From the NCBI RefSeq assembly GCF_041916975.1, contig NZ_JAYRYK010000001.1:1-64000 (forward strand): a stretch of 64,000 nt of DNA, written 5' to 3'. The notes beneath the pieces are model-generated. The model was not told where the DNA came from. It ran no database searches and saw only the letters and a list, made by a program, of their open reading frames with translations. This DNA comes from Sphingosinicella sp041916975. GTDB lineage: Bacteria; Pseudomonadota; Alphaproteobacteria; Sphingomonadales; Sphingomonadaceae. Positions 18,457-27,104 of the stretch are shown here, one piece after another; within the stretch, counting starts at the first letter, position 1; each line of letters begins with the position of its first letter. The position numbers and the translations under genes are program-made.

Positions 18457-19938
18457 ATGGCAAAAATTGCGGTCATTGGTAGCGGCTTCGGCGGCCTCGC
18501 GCTTGCGGTGCGTCTGCAATCCGGCGGGCATGACGTCACGCTGTTCGAAGCGCGCGAGAAGCCGGGCGGGCGGGCCTATGTGTACGAGGAGGCGGGCTAC
18601 ACGTTCGATGCCGGGCCGACCGTCGTTACCGATCCCACCTGTCTTGAAGAGCTGTTCGCGCTCTCTGGGCGGCGGCTTGCCGATTATGTTGATCTGATGC
18701 CGGTGGAGCCGTTCTACCGCCTGCATTGGCCGGACGGCACGACGTTCGACTACACGGGAGATGAGACACGCCTCTCCGCTGAAATCGCTGCGCTTTCGCC
18801 TGAAGATGTCGAGGGCTACCAGCGCTTCTTCGCTTACTCCGAAGGTGTGTTCCGCGAAGGCTACGAGAAGCTCGGCCACGAGGCGTTTCTCGACTTCCGG
18901 TCGATGCTCGCCGCCGCGCCGCAGCTGATGCGTTACGGCGCGTGGCGTTCGGTCTATTCGGTCGTCGCGAGCCATATCCGTCATCCCAAGTTGCGGGAGG
19001 CGTTCAGCTTCCACACGCTTCTTGTCGGTGGAAATCCCTTCAATACCAGCTCGATATATGCGCTTATTCACGCACTTGAGAAAAAGTGGGGCGTGTGGTT
19101 CCCACGCGGCGGCACGCACGCACTGGTGCGCGGCCTCGTCCGTCTGTTCGAGGATCTGGGCGGGACGGTGAAGCTGGGGACGCCGGTGACGGCGATCGAA
19201 ACCAACGGAAACCAGGCGACGGGCCTTGTGGCGGGCGAAGCGCGCTACGCTTTCGATGCCGTCGCCTCGAACGGTGACATCGTACACACCTATGCCGATC
19301 TGCTGGGCGAGACGCCGCGCGGACAGACGGCTGCAAGGGCATTGAAACGCAAGCGGTTTTCGCCGTCTCTGTTCGTTATTTACTTCGGCGCAAAGGGGAC
19401 GTGGCCGGAGGTTCCGCACCACAACATTCTGTTCGGGCCGCGCTACAAGGCACTGCTCGACGAGATTTACGGCGGGGGCAAACTCGCTGACGATTTCTCG
19501 CTCTACCTCCATCACCCGACCGCCTCCGATCCCGGCCTTTCACCGCCCGAAAGCAGCAGCTTCTATGTGCTGTCGCCGGTGCCGCATCTCGGCAAATATG
19601 ACGGCGATTGGGAGAGCATTGCCCCGCAGTATGCGGAGCGCATCCTGAAAGCGCTCGATGCGCATCTGCTTCCCGGCCTTCTTGAGAATATTGAAGTGAA
19701 ACGGTGGTTTACACCGCAAGACTTCAAAGCCGAATTGAACGCGCATCTTGGCTCGGCGTTCAGTTTGGAGCCGGTGCTGTGGCAGAGCGCGTGGTTCCGC
19801 GTCCACAACCGCGACGATGTCATCTCCAACCTCTATTTCGTGGGCGCGGGCACGCATCCCGGCGCCGGGATTCCAGGCGTTGTCGGCTCCGCGAAGGCGA
19901 CGGCGCGGCTGGTGCTGGCCGATCTTCCCGATGGATGA
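18457..19938 (+). CDS. crtI: Phytoene desaturase CrtI
   Basis: FAD-dependent enzyme of 493 residues that desaturates phytoene to lycopene. It has the GSGFGGLALAVRL dinucleotide motif, EKPGGRAYVYEE.GYTFDAGPTV, and the C-terminal NLYFVGAGTHPGAGIPGV motif typical of bacterial CrtI. Its last 8 bases overlap the crtB start, indicating translational coupling. Confidence 0.98.
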   Translation: MAKIAVIGSGFGGLALAVRLQSGGHDVTLFEAREKPGGRAYVYEEAGYTFDAGPTVVTDPTCLEELFALSGRRLADYVDLMPVEPFYRLHWPDGTTFDYTGDETRLSAEIAALSPEDVEGYQRFFAYSEGVFREGYEKLGHEAFLDFRSMLAAAPQLMRYGAWRSVYSVVASHIRHPKLREAFSFHTLLVGGNPFNTSSIYALIHALEKKWGVWFPRGGTHALVRGLVRLFEDLGGTVKLGTPVTAIETNGNQATGLVAGEARYAFDAVASNGDIVHTYADLLGETPRGQTAARALKRKRFSPSLFVIYFGAKGTWPEVPHHNILFGPRYKALLDEIYGGGKLADDFSLYLHHPTASDPGLSPPESSSFYVLSPVPHLGKYDGDWESIAPQYAERILKALDAHLLPGLLENIEVKRWFTPQDFKAELNAHLGSAFSLEPVLWQSAWFRVHNRDDVISNLYFVGAGTHPGAGIPGVVGSAKATARLVLADLPDG

Positions 19939-20893
19939 GCTGGCCCGCTGGGCCGCGCTTAGTATCGCGCGCGGATCGCGCAGCTTCGCGCTTGCTTCCC
20001 GACTGTTCGACCCGGCAACCCGGCGCCGCGCCTGGCTGCTTTACGCGTGGTGCCGCCACTGCGACGATGTGATCGACGGGCAGGAAGGCGGGCAGGGCCG
20101 CGTGGCGGAGAATGCACCTGCAGCGCTGTGCCTTGCTGAGCTGACGGAGCGCACGCGCGCGGCAGTCACAGCAGAACAAAGCGATATCAATGCGTTCGCT
20201 GCGCTTTCTGCGGCCGTACGCGAAACGGGGATGCCGGTAGCCTACCCGCTCGCACACCTCACGGGCTATGCGATGGACGTCCACGAGCGCCGCTTCCGCC
20301 ATATCGATGATACGCTCGATTATTGCCACCACGTCGCGGGCGTCGTGGGTGAGATGATGGCTGTCGTGATGAACGTCGCGCCGGAAAACCGCGACCTCCT
20401 GCTCCGCGCCGCCGACCTCGGCATCGCTTTCCAGCTCACCAACATCGCGCGCGACGTGTTCGATGATGCGGCGATCGGGCGCTGTTACCTGCCGGAGGAT
20501 TGGCTCGCCGAAGCGGGTATTCCGCCGGGCGATCATGTGCGACCCGAACATCGCGGCGCGCTCGTCGGCATCGTTCGTCGGCTGCTTGATCTTGCCGATG
20601 CCTATTACGCGTCGGCTCGCGCGGGCGCGCAGCGTTTGCCCCGGCGTGCGGGCCGCGCGGTGCTCTCCGCAGCCGACATTTATGCCGCGATCGGTACGAA
20701 GGTCAGCGCGGCGGGGCCTGCCGCATGGGATCATCGGCAGGGTACGTCGATCGCCGAAAAGCTGCGTTTCGTTGTCAGGGCCTTTCTGACGCCGCGCCTG
20801 ACGTCACCGCTGCCGCCGCGTCCGCCGCTGTGGAAGAAGGGCGATACGCCGGACTGGACGCCGCCAGCGCTGACGTCACCGCCTCCCGCGTAA
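19931..20893 (+). CDS. crtB: Phytoene synthase CrtB
   Basis: Condenses two geranylgeranyl diphosphates to phytoene; 320 residues. Both Asp-rich motifs are present (RHCDDVIDG near residue 42 and NIARDVFDDA near 172), with RSFALAS and CYLPEDWL. The C-terminus carries a Pro-rich extension (LTSPLPPRPP... to ...LTSPPP) beyond the normal family end, in a region that overlaps the convergent sulfotransferase gene by 119 bases. Confidence 0.97.
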   Translation: MDELARWAALSIARGSRSFALASRLFDPATRRRAWLLYAWCRHCDDVIDGQEGGQGRVAENAPAALCLAELTERTRAAVTAEQSDINAFAALSAAVRETGMPVAYPLAHLTGYAMDVHERRFRHIDDTLDYCHHVAGVVGEMMAVVMNVAPENRDLLLRAADLGIAFQLTNIARDVFDDAAIGRCYLPEDWLAEAGIPPGDHVRPEHRGALVGIVRRLLDLADAYYASARAGAQRLPRRAGRAVLSAADIYAAIGTKVSAAGPAAWDHRQGTSIAEKLRFVVRAFLTPRLTSPLPPRPPLWKKGDTPDWTPPALTSPPPA

Positions 20894-22052
20894 GGCCGAA
20901 ATCGGCGAGCTTGTAGCGGTGCCCGACGTGGCGGCGTTCGTGCGCCATGTAGCCGTCCATTCGTGCCAGCAGCGCCTCGCCAATGGGCAGGTCGAGCCAG
21001 TCGTAAAGGCTGCGGATGCTCCCGCGCCAGTCCTGCTCCATGTCGGCGAAGTCGAGCGAAAAGGCGCACGCATCCGGCAGGGTCAGCCGGAAAGCGTCGG
21101 CACGGGTCTGCCGGAGCGCCGTTTTGTGCAGCCATTCACGCCCGATCCATGCCGGATCGACAGTGTCCGACTGTACGACCATCTGGTTCCACACCAGCGA
21201 GCAGCCAGAGGCGACAAGCGCTTCCGGCGCGCGCGTCATGAAGATGAAGCGGGCATTCGGAAAAATACCGGAAAGTGCAGGCAGATCTTGGAGATACTGT
21301 GGAGATTTCAGAAGCCACGGCAGCTTCGGATCATCACCCCGGAACGACCCGGTAAGGCGCAGCAGGTCAGCGAAGCGACGATAGACGGGGAGGGGATCGG
21401 CGGTTTCGCAGTGGCGCGCGAAGGCTGGGATACGGCGCTGTGCTTCGATCTGTGCGCCCCAGAAGCTATGCTCCAGCAGACCCGTTTCCTCATCGGGCTC
21501 CATCGGTCCCGTGGGGTGCGCGGCCGCATTGCCGGGGTTCGCCCAATTGAGGAACCGCACACCGAAGCCCGCCCAGCGGATGCGCGGATCGCGCCCTGTG
21601 TGCGGATTCGGCACCGGGCTCAGCGCTTCAAAAAGGCGGAGGTGTACGAAGCGGTCGTCGCAGGCGAGAAGGCGCTGCAGCCGCGTGGTGCCGGAGCGCA
21701 TCTGGCCGCAGATGACAAGCGGCGGCGCGAGCGGCCGTGCGCGGATCTCGGGATGCGCGGCGAACAGCGCCTCGGCGCGCAAGCGGTCCACCAGCACTTT
21801 GAGGATGCTGCCGTGCGCGATGGTGCGGCCGATCGCGTTCATCGGCGCATCGCGAAGCGCTCCGAGCAGTACGGAGAGATTGCCCCGCCAGCCGTCGTCC
21901 GGTCCGAAATCGTCCAGTTTCGCCGCGCGCCGCGCCTGCCGGAACAGCCGGTCTTCGTCGAGATCGGGCGGGGGCAGAACGCCTGCCGACCAGAGTTTCG
22001 GCAACAGGCGCTCGGCGATGCGGAGCGCGGCGGGCCGAGGCGGCGGGGTCAC
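20775..22052 (-). CDS. Sulfotransferase family protein, coupled to crtZ (candidate carotenoid sulfotransferase)
   Basis: PAPS-dependent sulfotransferase of 425 residues if started at the GTG that overlaps the crtZ stop as GTGA. The 5'-phosphosulfate loop is GQMRSGTTRLQRLL and the 3'-phosphate site is MTRAPEALVASGCS; KSPQYLQDLP and HRYKLADFG are also family traits (PF13469 type). Tight coupling to crtZ suggests transfer of sulfate to a hydroxylated carotenoid, as in caloxanthin or erythroxanthin sulfates known from Erythrobacter. Specificity is inferred from context only; a lipid or small-molecule acceptor is possible. The 3' end overlaps crtB. Confidence 0.8.
   Translation of the reverse strand: MTPPPRPAALRIAERLLPKLWSAGVLPPPDLDEDRLFRQARRAAKLDDFGPDDGWRGNLSVLLGALRDAPMNAIGRTIAHGSILKVLVDRLRAEALFAAHPEIRARPLAPPLVICGQMRSGTTRLQRLLACDDRFVHLRLFEALSPVPNPHTGRDPRIRWAGFGVRFLNWANPGNAAAHPTGPMEPDEETGLLEHSFWGAQIEAQRRIPAFARHCETADPLPVYRRFADLLRLTGSFRGDDPKLPWLLKSPQYLQDLPALSGIFPNARFIFMTRAPEALVASGCSLVWNQMVVQSDTVDPAWIGREWLHKTALRQTRADAFRLTLPDACAFSLDFADMEQDWRGSIRSLYDWLDLPIGEALLARMDGYMAHERRHVGHRYKLADFGLTREAVTSALAASSPAYRPSSTAADAAAAVTSGAASERP
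20798..20882 (+). repeat. 13-bp direct repeats flanking a 72-bp unit in the crtB tail
   Basis: CTGACGTCACCGC occurs at 20798-20810 and again at 20870-20882, with start-to-start distance 72 bases (24 codons). The intervening DNA encodes the Pro-rich C-terminal extension of CrtB and, on the other strand, the Ala/Ser-rich end of the sulfotransferase. This looks like a small in-frame insertion or duplication. Confidence 0.6.
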
Positions 22053-22546
22053 GCGCCCGTCGGCATCCGAATGTCGCCGCCGGCACGCTCCAATTCGGCC
22101 TTCAGCACGCGCACGGGCGGCGCCCACAGGAAGCCGAACGATACGGTGCCGTGCTTGCTGTTCACCACGTGGTGCAGCCGGTGCGCCTGCACGATGCGCT
22201 TCATGTACGCGCTTTTCGGCACATATCCGTGCGCGATGCGGTGGTGGACGATGACGTCATGGAAGCCGAAATAGATCGCGCCATAGCCCGCGATGCCGAT
22301 GCCGACCCACATCCATGCCGGATGCCAGCCCGCCTCGACGCCGAGGTAGATGCACGCGATCGAGGGCAGGGCGAACATGAAGGCGAACCAGTCGTTCTTC
22401 TCGAAAAGCCCCGTTCGCGGCTCGTGGTGCGATTTGTGCAGCGACCACAGGAAGCCGTGCATCACCCAGCGGTGCGCCACATAGGCGACGCCCTCCATGG
22501 CGAGTGTTGCGGCGAGCGCGACGAGAATGCCGGTCCAGATATTCAT
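22049..22546 (-). CDS. crtZ: Beta-carotene 3,3'-hydroxylase CrtZ
   Basis: Membrane di-iron hydroxylase of 165 residues that makes zeaxanthin from beta-carotene. All four histidine motifs are visible: HRWVMHG, HKSHHEPR, HDVIVHHR and HRLHH. Length is normal for bacterial CrtZ. The stop codon overlaps the sulfotransferase start by four bases. The 81-base gap to the divergent lipoprotein gene probably holds its promoter. Confidence 0.97.
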   Translation of the reverse strand: MNIWTGILVALAATLAMEGVAYVAHRWVMHGFLWSLHKSHHEPRTGLFEKNDWFAFMFALPSIACIYLGVEAGWHPAWMWVGIGIAGYGAIYFGFHDVIVHHRIAHGYVPKSAYMKRIVQAHRLHHVVNSKHGTVSFGFLWAPPVRVLKAELERAGGDIRMPTGA

Positions 22547-22627
22547 GGTGCCGAGCTATAGCACCGGGGTCAGCTTGGGTTAAGGCGGATCGGGCGATGA
22601 AGACCGCGTACACCGGAGATCGAATTC

Positions 22628-22945
22628 ATGAAGCCAGTGCTGATTGCCGTTACCGCCGCCGCGCTCCTCGCGGGGTGCGCCAGCTATGAAAGCCGCATCG
22701 AAAGCAGCCTGACGAGTGTCGGCGTGGCGAGGCCCGTGGCAGGCTGCATGGCGGGCCAGATGGTCGATCGCCTGTCGACGGATCAGCTGAAGCGCCTGGC
22801 GCGTTTCGCCAAAGGCATCGACCGGCGCGAGGTCGAACGCATGAGCCTGCGTGATATCCACAAGCGTTTCCAGGCGATCGGCGATCCCGAAATCGTCGAG
22901 GTGGTGACGCGCGCGGGGCTCGGGTGCACGTTGATGGGCGCTTGA
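22628..22945 (+). CDS. Small lipoprotein A (105 aa), paralogue of next gene
   Basis: Signal peptide with lipobox LLAGC places it in the envelope. The mature part has two further cysteines and the pattern IES.L.S.GV....AGCMA..M...LS.DQL..LA, then D..I...TRAGLGC. The same pattern recurs in the following gene, so the two are tandem paralogues. No known family recognised. Confidence 0.75.
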   Translation: MKPVLIAVTAAALLAGCASYESRIESSLTSVGVARPVAGCMAGQMVDRLSTDQLKRLARFAKGIDRREVERMSLRDIHKRFQAIGDPEIVEVVTRAGLGCTLMGA

Positions 22946-22947
22946 CG

Positions 22948-23295
22948 ATGCACCGCGCCTTTGCCTTGCTTCCGGTGTTCGGACTCCTCGCGGCGTGCAA
23001 CCCGTCGAACGGCGAGATCGAGAGTGCGCTGCTCTCGCGCGGCTTCGGCAAGCAGGAATCGGCGTGCGTGGCGCGCGAACTCGCCGGCAAGCTTCAGGAG
23101 CGGGACTGGCTGCTGATCGCGGAGGTCGCGGGCGACACGATGCGTACGCAGGACGAATGGCGCGACATGACCGTCGGCGAGATCGGCGACAAGCTGGCGA
23201 GGCTGGGCGATACGCGCCTCATGTCCACGCTGATGCGCGCCGGCATGGGCTGCGCGCTCCTCGGCAGCGAGCGCTTGGCGGGCGCTACGCTCTAG
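22948..23295 (+). CDS. Small lipoprotein B (115 aa), paralogue of preceding gene
   Basis: Signal peptide with lipobox LLAAC, then IESALLSRGFGKQESACVA, a central M-VGEIGDKLARLGD and RAGMGCALLG near the end. These positions align with lipoprotein A: two cysteines at equivalent places and similar helix lengths, indicating a tandem duplication with divergence. Two bases separate the genes. Function unknown. Confidence 0.75.
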   Translation: MHRAFALLPVFGLLAACNPSNGEIESALLSRGFGKQESACVARELAGKLQERDWLLIAEVAGDTMRTQDEWRDMTVGEIGDKLARLGDTRLMSTLMRAGMGCALLGSERLAGATL

Positions 23296-23410
23296 CGAGT
23301 CGGAACGACACCGCATCCGACAGGCGCCGGCGCCAGCTCGTGCGCGGCGGCTTTTGGGCGCGGCAGGCCCAGAACATCAGGATCTTGTAAGCGCAGGGTC
23401 CGCGTTCCAT
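23285..23410 (-). CDS. Possible 41-aa basic protein
   Basis: A short frame with ATG preceded by GGGGACTGAAG. The product begins MERGPCAYKILMFWACRAQ and continues Arg-rich, giving a hydrophobic patch with two cysteines and a basic tail. It looks more protein-like than random GC-rich noise, but homologues cannot be checked. It overlaps lipoprotein B by 11 bases on the opposite strand. Confidence 0.3.
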   Translation of the reverse strand: MERGPCAYKILMFWACRAQKPPRTSWRRRLSDAVSFRLARA

Positions 23411-23572
23411 CGTCTTCAGTCCCCGGTTTCGATGCGCGACGCTTAACCAGATCGAGGTTACGCGCGTGTGACGGGCATATGACGTGTCGCAGACTCGTTT
23501 CGTCGCGCGGGCGCTGGACAGCGGGAAACTCAGCGTGAGATGACTCCGGCAGAGCAAAGGGGCGGGGGACGT

Positions 23573-24223
23573 ATGCGTCTGAGAGGGATGGTGTTTATGC
23601 TGGCGCTTGGCGTTGCGGCCTGTACCGCGCCGCCTGCACCTCCGCCACCCGTCAAGGCTCCGCCGCCGCCGCCGCAGGTCTCGCGCCCGCCGCAACCGCC
23701 TGCGGGGATCGATCCCGCCTATGAACTGCCCGCGAAGGATAGCGACGGCCGTTTCCTGACGCCGAACATTGGCCTCGGACCGCTGGAGACGCTGTTCAAC
23801 GTCCGCTCCGCACTCAACGTTGCCGCGCTCAGCTGCGTGACGAGTGCGAACACCGCGCCGCGCGACGGCTACAATCGCTTCCTGAAGCTTCACAAGACCG
23901 TACTTGCGAACGCCAACAAGGCGATCGACGCCAAATATCGCCGCGAGCACGGCAGCGCCGGCCTGCGCCTCCGCGACAGCCGGATGACGAAGCTCTACAA
24001 TCACTACGCCTATCCGCCCGTGAAGGGCGCGTTCTGCATGAAGACAGCACGCTATCTCACGGCCGCGAACGCTATGGCGTCAAAGGATCTCGAAACCTGG
24101 TCGCTCGGCGCGCTCGCCGACATCGAGCAGGATTTTCAGGACCATTTCCGCCGCATCGAGGCGTTCCAGATGGAACTGCGGAACTGGCAGCAAAAGCAGC
24201 AGGTGGCGGCAGTTTCGCAGTAA
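23573..24223 (+). CDS. Proline-rich lipoprotein, hypothetical
   Basis: Product of 216 residues with lipobox GVAAC, then a Pro-rich spacer (about 20-50) that could cross periplasmic material, then a helical domain with two cysteines (LSCVTSAN and AFCMKTA) that may form a disulfide. The ATG follows GGCGGGGGAC. Function unknown. The stop lies 10 bases from the convergent methyltransferase gene. Confidence 0.7.
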   Translation: MRLRGMVFMLALGVAACTAPPAPPPPVKAPPPPPQVSRPPQPPAGIDPAYELPAKDSDGRFLTPNIGLGPLETLFNVRSALNVAALSCVTSANTAPRDGYNRFLKLHKTVLANANKAIDAKYRREHGSAGLRLRDSRMTKLYNHYAYPPVKGAFCMKTARYLTAANAMASKDLETWSLGALADIEQDFQDHFRRIEAFQMELRNWQQKQQVAAVSQ

Positions 24224-24233
24224 TCCCGCCGCG

Positions 24234-24938
24234 TCAGGCGTGGCCGATCCAGCCGCGCCATGTGAAGGCGGCGAAGAAGGGTTCGGCATCGGCAAAGCCG
24301 CCCGCGCGCAGGATCGAAAGATCGTCTTCCGGGTTCATCATGTTGACCGCCGTCGCCACCGCATTACGCGCCATCTCGGCCTGTTCCGGGTCCGCGCCGG
24401 ATGCGACTGCGAAGCTGGCGTAGCGCGAAAGCCAGAGGTCGCGCGAGGCGTCCTGCGGATAGCTGCCGTGCGCCGCGACGAAGGGCGCGCCCGGTTTCAG
24501 GCGCTGGTGGATCGCACGAACGGTGCGTTCGCGTTCCGCGGCGCTCAGGAAATGTAGCGTGAGCAGGCACGTGGCGGCGTCGAACGGACCGGCAGGTGCA
24601 TCGTCGATATAGCCTTCGACGAGTTCAACCCGCGCCATCAGCGGCCCGAGCGTGCGTTCCGCCTGCCGCAGCATCTCGGCCGCAGGGTCGATGCCCACGA
24701 ATGTCCAGCCGGGGTGCGCGGCGGCGAGCGCTTGCAGTTCAAGCCCGCCGCCCGCGCCGAGCACGAGAACGCGCGCGTCCGCAGGGGCGTGCTCGGCAAG
24801 CAGCACCGAGGTCATCCGGTGCAGCGAATCGAATCCCGGCACGAAGCGCGGCGGTCCTTCGGCATAGCGCGCGGCTGCGGCGGGATCGGAAAAGGCTTTG
24901 ACGAAATCCATTGCGCCGTCGTCTGCTTTAGTCGCCAT
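24234..24938 (-). CDS. Class I SAM-dependent methyltransferase
   Basis: Product of 234 residues with the SAM-binding motif VLVLGAGGGLELQAL, acidic motif FVGIDPAAEML and the post-motif FDAATCLLTLHFL, an arrangement close to trans-aconitate/tellurite-type methyltransferases. ATG at 24938 overlaps the upstream Rrf2 gene by 11 bases, with AAAGGA inside that gene as ribosome site. The two genes therefore form an operon, and the methyltransferase is probably under Rrf2 control. Confidence 0.82.
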   Translation of the reverse strand: MATKADDGAMDFVKAFSDPAAAARYAEGPPRFVPGFDSLHRMTSVLLAEHAPADARVLVLGAGGGLELQALAAAHPGWTFVGIDPAAEMLRQAERTLGPLMARVELVEGYIDDAPAGPFDAATCLLTLHFLSAAERERTVRAIHQRLKPGAPFVAAHGSYPQDASRDLWLSRYASFAVASGADPEQAEMARNAVATAVNMMNPEDDLSILRAGGFADAEPFFAAFTWRGWIGHA

Positions 24939-25392
24939 GGTCGTGATCCTTTGCAAATGAGATGCCGCGCTGTTTCATCCGGGCATGGAAATCGGCGCTG
25001 AGCGCGGCGAGCGTGACGGTTTCGAAGCGCGCCAGCAGCAGTGCCTCGGCATCACGGAAGGCATCGCTGAGCGTGGCATTCACGGCCTGCTCGACAAGGC
25101 AGCCGGGGGATTCGGTGCGGTTGCCCATTGCCAGCAGGGAAGGGTGGCCGAGCGCCTGGTAGATGTCGCGCAGGGTGACGGCGCCGAGATCGCAGGCGAG
25201 CGTCCAGCCGCCGCCGTGGCCCTTTTCTGAGCGGACATAGCCCGCCTCGCGAAGCCCGGCCATCACGCGCCGGATCACCACCGGGTTCGTCTGCATCGCC
25301 TTCGCGAGCGTTTCGGATGTCATCGGGCCTTCGTGCTCGGCCATGTGCAGCAGCACATGGAGCACGCCCGAAAGGCGACTGTCGCGTTTCAT
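24928..25392 (-). CDS. Rrf2 family transcriptional regulator
   Basis: Winged-helix regulator of 154 residues: RLSGVLHVLLHMAEH, SETLAKAMQTNPVVIRRVM, LREAGYVRSEKGHGGGW.LA. The three-cysteine Fe-S cluster of IscR/NsrR is absent; only single cysteines at ACDLG and SPGCLVEQ are present, as in redox- or electrophile-sensing YwnA/CymR-like members. It probably autoregulates and controls the overlapping methyltransferase gene. Confidence 0.88.
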   Translation of the reverse strand: MKRDSRLSGVLHVLLHMAEHEGPMTSETLAKAMQTNPVVIRRVMAGLREAGYVRSEKGHGGGWTLACDLGAVTLRDIYQALGHPSLLAMGNRTESPGCLVEQAVNATLSDAFRDAEALLLARFETVTLAALSADFHARMKQRGISFAKDHDHGD

Positions 25393-25464
25393 GTAACTTC
25401 AATTAGTGCGTGATAGGACAAAGCACAAGGGTGCTCGCGAACGGCCTGTGCAACGATGCCGTAT

Positions 25465-27033
25465 TTAAGCTAGCGCCTCGGCGATCAGGCGCCGCGTGTT
25501 GGCGATGCCGTAGAGCGCGATGAAGCTGCCCATGCGCGGCCCTTGGCTCGATCCGAGCAGCGTCTCGTAAAGCGCCGCGAACCAGTCGCGGAGGTTCTCG
25601 AAGCCGCCTTCCTTGCCGACTGCGTACACCTCGTTCTGGATCGCCTCGGCCTCCGCGCCCTCGGGCAGTGCCGCGAGCCGCGCGTCGAGATCACGCAGCG
25701 CCGTCGTCTCGCGCGCGTCGGGCTTGCGGCGCTTCAGCGTCGGCGCGACGAAATCGCGGTTGTACGCCAGCGCATGGCCGATCAGCGTGTCGACCTCCGG
25801 GTACGCCTCCGCGCTCGCGCCCGGCACGTAATTGCCAAGGTACGCCCACACCTGCGCGCGGTCCGCGTCCGCGCCCATCACGCCCACGAGATTGAGCAGC
25901 AGGCCGAACGTCACCGGCATCGGCGCATCGGGCACGTTGCCGCCGTGGATATGATGCACGGGGTTGCCGAGCTTCTTGTCGATCGGCTGATCGGCATAGT
26001 TCGCGCGGAACTGGAAATATTCGTCGACCGCGCGCGGGATCACGCCGATGTGGAGCTGCTTGGCGCTCTTCGGTTCGCGGTAGGCATAGAAGGCGACGCT
26101 TTCGCCCGGGCCGTAGGTCAGCCAGTCCTCAAGCGCGAGGCCGTTGCCCTTGGACTTCGAGATCTTCTCGCCCTTTTCGTCGAGGAACATCTCGTAGATC
26201 AGGCCCTCGGGCTTGCGGCCTCCGAGCACCTTGGCGATGCGGCCGGATTGCACGCCCGAATCCGTCAGGTCCTTGCCGTACATTTCGTAATCGACATCGA
26301 GCGCCACCCAGCGCATCGCCCAGTCGACCTTCCATTGCAGCTTCGCGCCGCCCGAAAGGATGCAATGCTCGTGCGTCGCGCCGTCTTCCTCGAAGCGAAT
26401 GAGGCCCGCGGCGGCATCCACCACCTCGATCGGCACCTGCAACACCTTGCCCGAAACCGGGCTGATCGGGAGCACCGGCGAATAGGTGCGGCGGCGCTCC
26501 TCGCGCAGCGTCGGCAGCATGATGTCCATGATCGCCTGATAGTTGGCGAGCACGTTCTTCAGCTGGTCGTCGAAGCGGCCCGAGGTGTAATAATCGGTCG
26601 AGCTCGCGAATTCGTATTCGAAGCCGAAACGGTCGAGGAAGGCGCGCAGCATCGCGTTGTTGTGGTGCGCGAAGCTTTCGAACTTCCCGAACGGATCGGG
26701 AATGCGCGACAGCGGCTCGCCGAGGTGCTGCGTCAGCATCGCCTGATTGGGAACGTTGTCCGGCACCTTGCGGAGCCCGTCCATGTCGTCCGAGAACGCG
26801 AGCAGCCGCGTCGGCACGTCGGACATTTCGGCAAAGGCGCGGCGCACCATCGTCGTGCGCAGCACCTCGTTGAACGTGCCGATGTGCGGCAGGCCCGAAG
26901 GTCCGTAGCCGGTTTCGAAGAGGACGTTGCCTTTCGCGGGCACGCCGCCTTTCAGGCGCGCCAGCACCTTCCGGGCTTCCTCATAGGGCCAGGCTTTGGA
27001 AACAAGGGCGGCGGCGCGAAGGTCATCTGTCAT
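25465..27033 (-). CDS. lysK: Class I lysyl-tRNA synthetase
   Basis: Charges tRNA-Lys; 522 residues. Class I signatures are PHIGTFN (HIGH equivalent) and KISKSKG (KMSKS equivalent), with GPSGLPHIG and FSDDMDGLRK. Class I LysRS is usual in many alphaproteobacteria, replacing the class II enzyme. Normal length, ATG start, 71 bases from a divergent gene. Confidence 0.97.
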   Translation of the reverse strand: MTDDLRAAALVSKAWPYEEARKVLARLKGGVPAKGNVLFETGYGPSGLPHIGTFNEVLRTTMVRRAFAEMSDVPTRLLAFSDDMDGLRKVPDNVPNQAMLTQHLGEPLSRIPDPFGKFESFAHHNNAMLRAFLDRFGFEYEFASSTDYYTSGRFDDQLKNVLANYQAIMDIMLPTLREERRRTYSPVLPISPVSGKVLQVPIEVVDAAAGLIRFEEDGATHEHCILSGGAKLQWKVDWAMRWVALDVDYEMYGKDLTDSGVQSGRIAKVLGGRKPEGLIYEMFLDEKGEKISKSKGNGLALEDWLTYGPGESVAFYAYREPKSAKQLHIGVIPRAVDEYFQFRANYADQPIDKKLGNPVHHIHGGNVPDAPMPVTFGLLLNLVGVMGADADRAQVWAYLGNYVPGASAEAYPEVDTLIGHALAYNRDFVAPTLKRRKPDARETTALRDLDARLAALPEGAEAEAIQNEVYAVGKEGGFENLRDWFAALYETLLGSSQGPRMGSFIALYGIANTRRLIAEALA

Positions 27034-27104
27034 AGCGGGGACAGGCGCTAGCGGCAGCGGCGGACGCGCGCAACCGTTTACGCCGCGGAAAGCCTCGCCG
27101 CGCT

